NCBI RefSeq assembly: GCF_023283765.1
Contig: NZ_JAKILG010000015.1
Location: forward strand, 28,575-92,574
Length of the DNA: 64,000 nt
Source: Shewanella profunda
GTDB taxonomy: Bacteria; Pseudomonadota; Gammaproteobacteria; Enterobacterales; Shewanellaceae
Direction of reading: 5' to 3'
Part shown: in pieces, positions 53,201 through 61,004 of the stretch
Layout of the letters: every line of letters starts with the position of its first letter
Numbering within the stretch: the first letter of the stretch is position 1
Notes under the pieces: model-generated
The model's input: the letters and a program-made list of their open reading frames with translations, nothing else
Told to the model about the DNA's origin: nothing
Databases searched by the model: none
Made by a program: the position numbers and the translations under genes

Positions 53201-53936
53201 AAAAATTCGTTGGCGCGATATTGTTGCCCAGCCGCGTAAAATCATCTCCTCACCGACTTGGTCTGGTTTAGAAGATGAGCATGTGTCCTATAACGCGGGC
53301 TATACCAACGTACATGAGCAGATACCGTGGCGCACCATTACTGGCCGTCAACAGTTTTACCAAGATCACCAGTGGATGCGTGACTTTGGCGAGCAGCTCT
53401 GTGCCTATAAACCGCCCATTAACTTAAAAACCGTTGCTCCAGTGTTGAACAAAAAGCCTAACGGCAATAAAGAAATTGTTCTGAACTGGATCACCCCACA
53501 TCAAAAATGGGGCATTCATAGCACTTACTCCGACAACCTGTTGATGCTCACTTTATCGCGCGGCGGCCCTATCGTGTGGATGAGTGAAATTGATGCTAAA
53601 ACTGCCGGTATTGAAGATAACGATTGGATTGAAGTCTTCAACGTAAACGGGGCTATTGCGTGCCGCGCTGTGGTATCACAACGAGTGCCAGAAGGCATGA
53701 GCATGATGTACCACGCCCAAGAACGTATCGTAAACATACCAGGGTCAGAAATGACCGGCACCCGTGGCGGTATTCATAACTCAGTCACCCGCGCAGTGAT
53801 GAAACCCACTCATATGATTGGCGCCTATGCACAGCAATCCTATGGTTTTAACTATTACGGCACTGTCGGTTGTAACCGCGACGAATTTGTTGTTGTACGC
53901 AAAATGCACAACGTCGACTGGTTAGATACTAAATAA
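50220..53936 (+). CDS. narG: Respiratory nitrate reductase alpha subunit
   Basis: 1238-aa catalytic subunit with bis-MGD molybdenum cofactor, on the cytoplasmic face of the membrane-bound NarGHI complex, reducing nitrate to nitrite. Begins [23 protein letters not shown] (E. coli: MSKFLDRFRYFKQ); FS0 cluster ligands [11 protein letters not shown] and the later [37 protein letters not shown] includes the Mo-ligand Asp region; C-terminal KMHNVDWLD. Nearly colinear with E. coli NarG. Start at 50220 by homology, with AGGAG at 12 bases; ATG 50193 is an alternative. A Nar system is unusual for Shewanella, which normally uses periplasmic Nap. Confidence 0.95.
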   Translation: [1238 protein letters not shown]

Positions 53937-53957
53937 GCGTGGAGCGAGGAATACAAT

Positions 53958-55493
53958 ATGAAAGTTAGAGCCCAAATCGGCATGGTGCTAAATTTAGATA
54001 AATGCATCGGTTGCCACACTTGCTCCATCACGTGTAAAAACGTTTGGACCTCACGCGAAGGTGTTGAGTACGCGTGGTTCAACAACGTAGAAACTAAACC
54101 GGGTATTGGTTTTCCAAAAGAATGGGAAAACCAAAAGAAATGGAACGGCGGCTGGAAACGCACTGACGCCGGTAAGTTAGAACTCAAAATCGGTGGCAAA
54201 ATCAGATTGTTAGCAAAAATTTTTGCTAACCCTGATTTACCTGAAATTGACGACTACTACGAACCCTTTGATTTTGACTACGAGTATTTACACACAGCGC
54301 CTGATAGCCAGCATCAACCGGTTGCTAGACCCCGCTCGCTGATCACAGGTCAGCGTATGGAGAAAATTGAATGGGGTCCAAACTGGGAAGAAATTCTCGG
54401 TACTGAGTTCGAAAAGCGTAAAAAAGACATCAACTTCGATAATGTGATTCAAAAAGACATTTATGGTCAATTTGAAAAAACCTTCATGATGTATTTACCT
54501 CGCCTGTGTGAGCACTGCTTAAACCCAGCATGCGTTGCATCTTGCCCTTCAGGCTCGATCTACAAGCGTGAAGAAGACGGTATCGTACTGATTGACCAAG
54601 ATAAATGCCGCGGCTGGCGAATGTGTGTTTCTGCCTGCCCCTACAAAAAAATCTACTTCAACTGGAAATCAGGTAAATCAGAAAAATGTACCTTCTGTTT
54701 CCCTCGTATTGAAGCGGGTCAACCTACGGTTTGCTCTGAAACCTGCGTAGGTCGTATCCGCTATCTGGGCGTATTACTGTACGACGCCGATCAAATTGAA
54801 ATTGCGGCAAATACCCCTAACGAAAAAGATCTGTACCAAGCACAGCTCGATGTTTTCCTCGATCCTAACGATCCGGCTGTAATTGAAGCAGCGCGTAAAG
54901 AAGGCATCAGTGATAACTGGATCACTGCAGCCCAGCGCTCACCGGTATACAAAATGGCAATCGACTGGAAAGTCGCCCTGCCTTTACACCCTGAATACCG
55001 CACCTTACCTATGGTTTGGTACGTACCGCCACTATCGCCAATCCAAACGGCAGTAGAAGCAGGTCATGTCGGCATGAACGGTGAAATTCCCGATCTGAAA
55101 TCATTACGCATCCCGCTACGTTACCTTGCAAACCTGTTAACTGCTGGCGATGAAAAACCGGTTGAGCGCGCACTTGAGCGCATGATTGCGATGCGTGCCT
55201 ATAAACGCTCACAACAGGTCGACAAAGTTGAGGACTTAGAGGTGCTAAAGCAAGTTGGCCTCACCGCAGTAGAGGTCGAAGAAATGTATCGCTACATGGC
55301 CATCGCTAACTACGAAGACAGATTCGTGGTACCAACGAGCCATAAAGCCTACGCAGAAAATGCCTACGACATGAAAAGTAGTTGCGGCTTTAGTTTTGGT
55401 AATGGCTGTGGCGATGGTAACAACGGCGTCAATTTATTTGGCAGCAAAGCGACCGGCGTACGCCAAGTTATTCCTGTCACATTGGAGAAGTAA
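53958..55493 (+). CDS. narH: Respiratory nitrate reductase beta subunit
   Basis: 511-aa electron-transfer subunit with four iron-sulfur clusters. Four cysteine clusters are visible: CIGCHTCSITCK; CEHCLNPACVASCPSG; CRGWRMCVSACPYKK (Trp replacing a Cys gives the [3Fe-4S] cluster, as in E. coli); and CTFCFPRIEAGQPTVCSETC. It passes electrons from NarI haems to NarG. Second gene of narGHJI, 21 bp after narG, with GAGCGAGGAATACA upstream. Confidence 0.95.
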   Translation: MKVRAQIGMVLNLDKCIGCHTCSITCKNVWTSREGVEYAWFNNVETKPGIGFPKEWENQKKWNGGWKRTDAGKLELKIGGKIRLLAKIFANPDLPEIDDYYEPFDFDYEYLHTAPDSQHQPVARPRSLITGQRMEKIEWGPNWEEILGTEFEKRKKDINFDNVIQKDIYGQFEKTFMMYLPRLCEHCLNPACVASCPSGSIYKREEDGIVLIDQDKCRGWRMCVSACPYKKIYFNWKSGKSEKCTFCFPRIEAGQPTVCSETCVGRIRYLGVLLYDADQIEIAANTPNEKDLYQAQLDVFLDPNDPAVIEAARKEGISDNWITAAQRSPVYKMAIDWKVALPLHPEYRTLPMVWYVPPLSPIQTAVEAGHVGMNGEIPDLKSLRIPLRYLANLLTAGDEKPVERALERMIAMRAYKRSQQVDKVEDLEVLKQVGLTAVEVEEMYRYMAIANYEDRFVVPTSHKAYAENAYDMKSSCGFSFGNGCGDGNNGVNLFGSKATGVRQVIPVTLEK

Positions 55494-55495
55494 AT

Positions 55496-56218
55496 ATGAA
55501 AGTACTGAGTGTTATTTCAATACTACTCGATTACCCGCGTGCTGAACTGCTTGTAGCGCGGGCGGAGTTAGAGTCCATTGTCACAGGATCTGAACTTGAT
55601 GCCGCCCATCAAGCCCTTGTGCTGCAGTTTATCGCCGAGCGTTTTGTGATGGATACCATGGACTGGCAAGCCGAATATGACGGCTTATTCGAGCGAGGAC
55701 GTTCATTGTCCTTGCTGTTATTTGAACATGTTCACGGTGAATCCCGTGACCGCGGGCAAGCCATGGTCAACCTTTTAGATCAATATCACCAAGCAGGACT
55801 CGAGATTAGTGCTAAAGAATTGCCTGATTATATCCCGCTATATCTTGAGTTTATGTCAACCCAAGGCAGCGAAAATGGCCGTTATGGGTTAGAAGAAGTG
55901 GCGCCGATTTTAGCGCTACTGGCATGCAGACTTGAAAAGCACCAATCAAATTATGCCAATTTACTCCATGCACTATTGAGCTTAAGCAAGGTTGATGTCG
56001 ATCTTAAAGATTTACGTGAACAAATCATTGACGAACAACCCGACAATACCCCCAAAGAGCTCGATAAAGTGTGGGAAGAAGAAATGGTGAGCTTTATGGA
56101 CAACGCGCAAACGGGCTGCAATAGCACTAATAAACCCAGTGAAGCGCAGCGTCGAGACCAACATATTCCACTCAATACCGAACTATTGCAGCCTAAAAGC
56201 AATAGTCAACGGTTGTAA
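55496..56218 (+). CDS. narJ: Nitrate reductase assembly chaperone NarJ
   Basis: 240-aa cytoplasmic chaperone of the TorD/DmsD/NarJ family, required for molybdenum cofactor insertion into NarG. Visible features: VLSVISILLDYPRAELL, LSLLLFEHVHGESRDRGQAMVNLLDQYHQAGLEISAKELPDYIPLYLEFM, with the HVHG-SRDRGQAM signature. C-terminal tail is low-complexity. Two bases after the narH stop. Confidence 0.93.
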   Translation: MKVLSVISILLDYPRAELLVARAELESIVTGSELDAAHQALVLQFIAERFVMDTMDWQAEYDGLFERGRSLSLLLFEHVHGESRDRGQAMVNLLDQYHQAGLEISAKELPDYIPLYLEFMSTQGSENGRYGLEEVAPILALLACRLEKHQSNYANLLHALLSLSKVDVDLKDLREQIIDEQPDNTPKELDKVWEEEMVSFMDNAQTGCNSTNKPSEAQRRDQHIPLNTELLQPKSNSQRL

Positions 56219-56226
56219 GGAGACCA

Positions 56227-56919
56227 TTGATGAGCCATTTTTCTATATTTGCCTTTGGCATCTACCCCTATATCGCCATGGCGGTGATGTTCATCGGCAG
56301 CTGGATCCGCTATGACCGTGAACAATACACGTGGAAAGCGAGCTCCAGCCAAATGCTGGAAAAACGCCAACTGCATATTGGTAGCGTATTATTTCACGTT
56401 GGGGTGATCGGGATTTTCTTTGGTCATTTTGTGGGGTTACTTACACCATTAGCCGTTTGGCACGCGCTGGGCGTAACTGCCGAGTTTAAGCAGTTACTTG
56501 CCATGGGTGCGGGTGGATTATTTGGGGTGATTTGCTTTGTGGGATTAACCATTTTGATCCGTCGTCGCCTAATGAACCATCGAGTTCGCGCCACTAGCAA
56601 AAAGATGGATATCATCATCCTCTTAATGCTCTATGGACAATTGATCCTCGGACTTATTTCTATTCCGGTATCTGGCGGACACTTAGATGGCGCTGAAATG
56701 CTTAAGTTAATGGCTTGGGCACAAAACATTATGACCTTTAATAGTGTTGCCGCCGTTGAAGCCATTAGCGATGTAAATATCGTTTTCAAATTGCACGTCA
56801 TTCTGGGTATGACGCTGTTTGTGGTCTTCCCATTCAGCCGCTTGGTTCACATGCTCAGTGCACCACTGCAGTACCTGACACGTGCACCACAAATTGTTCG
56901 TCGTAAAGTTGGTCGTTAG
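56227..56919 (+). CDS. narI: Nitrate reductase gamma subunit (cytochrome b)
   Basis: 230-aa di-haem membrane anchor oxidising quinol. Five helices: FGIYPYIAMAVMFIGSWIRY, HIGSVLFHVGVIGIFFGHFVGLL, LAMGAGGLFGVICFVGLTIL, IILLMLYGQLILGLISIP, FKLHVILGMTLFVVFPFSRLVHMLS. The histidines in FHVGVIGIFFGH and KLHVILG...RLVHM are the haem ligands. Starts with AAGGAGACC. Ends the narGHJI group before a hairpin. Confidence 0.94.
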   Translation: MMSHFSIFAFGIYPYIAMAVMFIGSWIRYDREQYTWKASSSQMLEKRQLHIGSVLFHVGVIGIFFGHFVGLLTPLAVWHALGVTAEFKQLLAMGAGGLFGVICFVGLTILIRRRLMNHRVRATSKKMDIIILLMLYGQLILGLISIPVSGGHLDGAEMLKLMAWAQNIMTFNSVAAVEAISDVNIVFKLHVILGMTLFVVFPFSRLVHMLSAPLQYLTRAPQIVRRKVGR

Positions 56920-56925
56920 TGTTAA

Positions 56926-56953
56926 ATCCCCTGATATTAGCTTATCAGGGGAT
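56926..56953 (+). terminator. Hairpin between narI and the PPIase gene
   Basis: ATCCCCTGATA (56926-56936) and TATCAGGGGAT (56943-56953) form an 11-bp stem, loop TTAGCT, followed by ATTTCC. It probably lowers read-through to the distal genes. Confidence 0.7.
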
Positions 56954-56991
56954 ATTTCCTTGCCCGCATTTATTCTATAGAGAGCCAAATT

Positions 56992-57756
56992 ATGATCACA
57001 GTCAACCAAGCCAGCATTACCGAAGAGCAAGTTCTCAGTGAAATGCAGTATTTCCCAGCCCCAACCCAACGTAAAGCGATGTTAGAAGCCGCTCAGAGTT
57101 TAATCATTGGCGAATTGCTTCTTCAGCGCGCAAAAGCATTATCGTTATCTCGATCCAATGATGAGATGGGTAGTAAAGAGGATTATTTAGAACAACTCAT
57201 TGAATCTGAGGTGCCTATTCCGCAAGCGACTCCCGAAGAATGTTTACAGTATTTTGAGCAAAACCCACATCGCTTTACGACCTCACCACTGGTTGAGGCT
57301 AACCATATCATGATTGCCGCAGCGCCCGATGACTTAAAAGCCAGAGCAGAGGGCAAGCTCATCGCTGAGCAACTGATTGAACAATTACATCAAAAAGCCA
57401 ATTTTGCCGCTTTAGCACAGGAGTTTTCTGCGTGCCCTTCAAAATCCGTAGGTGGAAGTTTAGGTCAGCTCAGCCGTGGGCAAACCGTGCCGGAGTTTGA
57501 GCGACAACTATTAACCGCTGAAATAGGTCTACAGCCCTATCCGATAGAAAGCCGCTATGGATTTCATATTGTCGATATTAAACACAAGATTGCAGGTAAT
57601 CCCCTCCCATTTGAAGCAGTAAGCGACAAGATTAACTTATACCTTAATGAAAAAGTGCGTCAAAAAGCCATCGCCCAATATATCCAAATGCTGATAAATG
57701 AAGCCAATATAGAAGGTTTTGATTTTGAAACCAAGAGTGAGCAATTGCTGCAATAA
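56992..57756 (+). CDS. Parvulin-type peptidyl-prolyl cis-trans isomerase
   Basis: 254-aa protein with a SurA/NifM-like N-terminal helical part and a parvulin rotamase domain (EANHIMIAAAPDDLKARAEGK, FAALAQEFSACPSKSVGGSLGQLSRGQTVPEFERQLL, YPIESRYGFHIVDIKHK). A PPIase gene follows narGHJI in several denitrifiers, for example Pseudomonas, and may assist maturation of nitrate reductase. No signal peptide, so cytoplasmic. Start at ATG 56992, with AGAG upstream. Confidence 0.85.
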   Translation: MITVNQASITEEQVLSEMQYFPAPTQRKAMLEAAQSLIIGELLLQRAKALSLSRSNDEMGSKEDYLEQLIESEVPIPQATPEECLQYFEQNPHRFTTSPLVEANHIMIAAAPDDLKARAEGKLIAEQLIEQLHQKANFAALAQEFSACPSKSVGGSLGQLSRGQTVPEFERQLLTAEIGLQPYPIESRYGFHIVDIKHKIAGNPLPFEAVSDKINLYLNEKVRQKAIAQYIQMLINEANIEGFDFETKSEQLLQ

Positions 57757-57815
57757 ATCATTAAAAATATTATGTTTTCTAACATTACACTTTGATCATC
57801 TGTCGGAGTTTTCAA

Positions 57816-60479
57816 ATGAGTAGTCTACCGCTACACATTAAAAGCGGACAATACCGCGCATTGTGGCTGACCACCGCAGCTTTCACACTCTGTTTTGCCA
57901 TTTGGACTATTTTTTCAATTTTAGGGATCAAAATAAAAACGGATTTAGCCTTAAGCGATACGCAAATGGCGTTATTAATGGCTATTCCAATCTTAAGCGG
58001 CTCCTTAAGTCGTATTGCCCTAGGGATGTTTACCGAACGATGGGGCGGACGTCTTGTATTCAGTGTGCTAATGTATATTGCCGCCATGTCGACGTACATG
58101 CTCAGCCTTGCTAATAGTTACGATATGCTATTAGTAGCAGGTATTGGCTTGGGTTTAGCTGGCGGCGGCTTTATTGTCGGTGCGACCTATGTTGTGTCTT
58201 GGTTTGAAACACAAAAACAAGGCACGGCACTCGGCGTCTTTGGTGCAGGCAACGTGGGGGCTGCGCTAACAACCTTTGGGGCACCTTTTTTATTAAAGTA
58301 CTTCAGTTGGCAAGAAACCGCTCAAATTTATGCATTGATCATTGCGATTTCAGCAACGCTATATTTAGTTTTTGCCAAGACAGAACCCCGCCGATTAAAC
58401 AATTTCACCCCCCCAAAATTCAGTGAACAATTAAGCTTACTAAACGACATTCGTATTTGGCGCTTCGCATTATATTATTTTTTCGTGTTTGGCGCCTTTG
58501 TAGCACTAGCCCTATGGTTACCTCACTACCTTATTAATGTTTATGATGTTTCATTAGTAACAGCAGGTATTCTTACCTCATTTTACATTATACCTGGTTC
58601 TTTATTTCGTATTTTAGGTGGGTTTTGGTCCGATAAATACGGTGCACGTCACATCATGTATTGGACATTAGGCATCAGTACTATCTGTACCTTTTTACTC
58701 AGTTATCCTCCAACCCACTACAGTGTTAAAGGAGTTGAACACATTTTTGAATTTAACTTCCACCTTTCTTTACCTGTTTTTGTATTACTCATTTTTATCT
58801 TAGGTTTTTTCATGTCTTTGGGTAAAGCGGCTGTATTTAAGCATATACCTACTTATTTCCCGAATAATGTCGGCGTGGTTGGCGGCCTTGTGAGTATGGT
58901 CGGCGGTATTGGCGGCTTCTTACTACCCGTCACATTTGGGATGCTCAATGATGTTATTGGCATCTGGCAAAGCTGTTTCATGCTGTTATTTGCCATTAGT
59001 TCTATCTCATTAATATGGATGCATTATTCAATTCGCCGAGCCGAGAGAATGGAATGGGCCAGTGGTCAAACGGTAAAAAACTTACCCGAAATGACCACAC
59101 CCGACGCCTTTGTGCTTAACGATTGGCAACCTGAAAATAAACAATTCTGGGACACTAAAGGTAAAAAAATTGCCACACGCAATTTATGGATCTCTATACC
59201 AAACCTCTTCCTTGCGTTTGCTGTATGGTCTATTTGGAGCATTATGGTGGTTAAAATGCCGACATTAGGCTTTAACTACAGCCCAAATGAACTGTTTTGG
59301 TTGGCTGCGCTACCCGCATTATCGGGTGCTACACTGCGAATTTTCTATGGTTTTATGATCCCCATATTCGGTGGCCGCCGTTGGACAGCCTTGTCAACCG
59401 CATCACTTTTAATCCCTTGTTTATGGATGGGTTTTGCGTTGCAAAATATCGAAACCCCCTACCTCATCATGCTGATTTTAGCCTTGCTCTGTGGTTTAGG
59501 TGGTGCTAACTTCTCATCGAGTATGGCAAACATTAGCTTTTTCTATCCTAGAGCCGAAAAAGGTACTGCACTAGGGCTTAATGCCGGGCTGGGTAACTTA
59601 GGCGTATCAGGCATGCAATTGATTGCCCCTTTAGTGATATCTGCCAGTGTGTTTGGCGGTTTAGAAGGTGAGCCCCTCACCCTCGTACTGCAAAACAGTG
59701 AAACACATTCGGTGTGGCTGCAAAATGCGGCGTTTATCTGGGTGCCATTTATCATTATTGGCTCCATTGCGGCGTGGTTTGGCATGAATGATATTACTGA
59801 TGCTAAATCTTCATTCAAGGAACAAGCCGTTGTCTTTAAACGTCATCATACTTGGCTGATGTGCTGGCTTTATTTAGGTACTTTCGGCAGCTTTATTGGT
59901 TTTGCCGCAGGTTTCCCATTGTTATCGGGTATGTTATTCCCAGATGTCGACCCCGTTAAGTTTGCTTTTATCGGCCCGCTTGCAGGCGCTTTAGCCAGGC
60001 CTGTCGGCGGTAAACTAGCCGATAAATTTGGCGGTGCTCAAGTGACACTATGGAACTTTTTCTTTATGGCGATGGGCGTTGTCGGTGTGCTGTATTTCTT
60101 ACCACATAACGGTATTGCGGGTAATTTTGGCGGTTTCTTCGGCATGTTTGTTTTACTCTTTATCACCACAGGCATTGGTAATGGCTCAACGTTCCGTATG
60201 GTGCCAGTGATGTTTTTAACCCTTAGGCAAAAAGCATTAGGTAAAGGCATGGAAAAACAAGCAGAAATTGAAGGAAACCGAGAGTCCGCAGCGGTATTAG
60301 GCTTTATTTCTGCCATTGCTGCATATGGGGGATTCTTTATCCCTAAATCCTATGGCACCGCAATGAACTTAACTGGAGCAGTAGATTTCGCGCTCTATGG
60401 ATTTATCCTGTTTTACGCCAGTTGTGTGGTGATCACTTGGTGGTTTTACGCTAGGCGTGACGCCGAAATCCCTTGCTAA
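57816..60479 (+). CDS. narK: NarK1-NarK2 fused nitrate/nitrite transporter
   Basis: 887-aa fusion of two 12-helix MFS domains. The first (residues about 1-420) shows FAIWTIFSILGIKIKTDLALSDTQMALLMAIPILSG and GIGLGLAGGGFIVGATYVVSWF, the second (about 450-887) shows FAVWSIWSIMVVKMPTLGFNYSPNELFWLAALPALSGATLRIFYGFMIPIFGGR. The NarK1 type is associated with proton-coupled nitrate uptake and NarK2 with nitrate/nitrite exchange. Natural fusions occur in denitrifiers such as Paracoccus. Start at ATG 57816, with CGGAG at 7 bases; an in-frame ATG at 57792 has no support. Confidence 0.9.
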   Translation: MSSLPLHIKSGQYRALWLTTAAFTLCFAIWTIFSILGIKIKTDLALSDTQMALLMAIPILSGSLSRIALGMFTERWGGRLVFSVLMYIAAMSTYMLSLANSYDMLLVAGIGLGLAGGGFIVGATYVVSWFETQKQGTALGVFGAGNVGAALTTFGAPFLLKYFSWQETAQIYALIIAISATLYLVFAKTEPRRLNNFTPPKFSEQLSLLNDIRIWRFALYYFFVFGAFVALALWLPHYLINVYDVSLVTAGILTSFYIIPGSLFRILGGFWSDKYGARHIMYWTLGISTICTFLLSYPPTHYSVKGVEHIFEFNFHLSLPVFVLLIFILGFFMSLGKAAVFKHIPTYFPNNVGVVGGLVSMVGGIGGFLLPVTFGMLNDVIGIWQSCFMLLFAISSISLIWMHYSIRRAERMEWASGQTVKNLPEMTTPDAFVLNDWQPENKQFWDTKGKKIATRNLWISIPNLFLAFAVWSIWSIMVVKMPTLGFNYSPNELFWLAALPALSGATLRIFYGFMIPIFGGRRWTALSTASLLIPCLWMGFALQNIETPYLIMLILALLCGLGGANFSSSMANISFFYPRAEKGTALGLNAGLGNLGVSGMQLIAPLVISASVFGGLEGEPLTLVLQNSETHSVWLQNAAFIWVPFIIIGSIAAWFGMNDITDAKSSFKEQAVVFKRHHTWLMCWLYLGTFGSFIGFAAGFPLLSGMLFPDVDPVKFAFIGPLAGALARPVGGKLADKFGGAQVTLWNFFFMAMGVVGVLYFLPHNGIAGNFGGFFGMFVLLFITTGIGNGSTFRMVPVMFLTLRQKALGKGMEKQAEIEGNRESAAVLGFISAIAAYGGFFIPKSYGTAMNLTGAVDFALYGFILFYASCVVITWWFYARRDAEIPC

Positions 60480-60494
60480 CTGTTAGCTAAATAG

Positions 60495-60525
60495 TTGTAG
60501 GTACGCCGATTTGGGGTGCCTACAA
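60495..60525 (+). terminator. Weak hairpin after narK
   Basis: TTGTAGG (60495-60501) can pair with CCTACAA (60519-60525), with a partly paired interior. No clear T-run, so it is only a candidate. Confidence 0.35.
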
Positions 60526-60555
60526 TCTACATTCACTTTTTACAAAGGTGCCAAC

Positions 60556-60942
60556 ATGACAAAATTATCGACGAATAAACCCTTGGTTTATGCCTGTTCT
60601 GGCTGCTCAAATGTCGCACAATTAGCTAATGATGCCGCACTGACCCTTGATCGTTCTGGCGTTATGCAAATGTCATGTATCGCTGGCGTTGGTGGAAATA
60701 TAAAATCCATTGTCAGACTGGCCAAATCTGGCCGCCCCATATTGGCACTTGATGGTTGTAAGCTCAATTGCGTTAAAAATAGTTTAGCATTACAGCAAAT
60801 TGTGCCCACCTGGCACATAGAACTCACTCAATTAGGCTATAAAAAACAAGAGAAAATAGATTGCAATCTCGCAGATAGTTATCGTTTATTACAGCATATC
60901 CATCAAAAAATTATTAATATCCCTCGATGTAAACTTAATTAA
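60556..60942 (+). CDS. Putative zinc-binding protein (DGC domain)
   Basis: 128-aa small cysteine protein: YACSGCSNVAQLANDAALTLDRSGVMQMSCIAGVGG, then ALDGCKLNCVKN. The CSGCS, C, DGC-x3-C pattern resembles the putative zinc-binding (DGC domain) family, of unknown function. Members are found near anaerobic and nitrate-related genes. Start at ATG 60556 (AAAGG upstream); an upstream frame start at 60511 adds 15 residues with no support. It is the last nar-cluster gene before the IS element. Confidence 0.75.
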   Translation: MTKLSTNKPLVYACSGCSNVAQLANDAALTLDRSGVMQMSCIAGVGGNIKSIVRLAKSGRPILALDGCKLNCVKNSLALQQIVPTWHIELTQLGYKKQEKIDCNLADSYRLLQHIHQKIINIPRCKLN

Positions 60943-61004
60943 TTTAACCATCATTTACACTGCAGCAGCCATTCACCGGTGTTAACGATTTCATTCCTCC
61001 AAGT

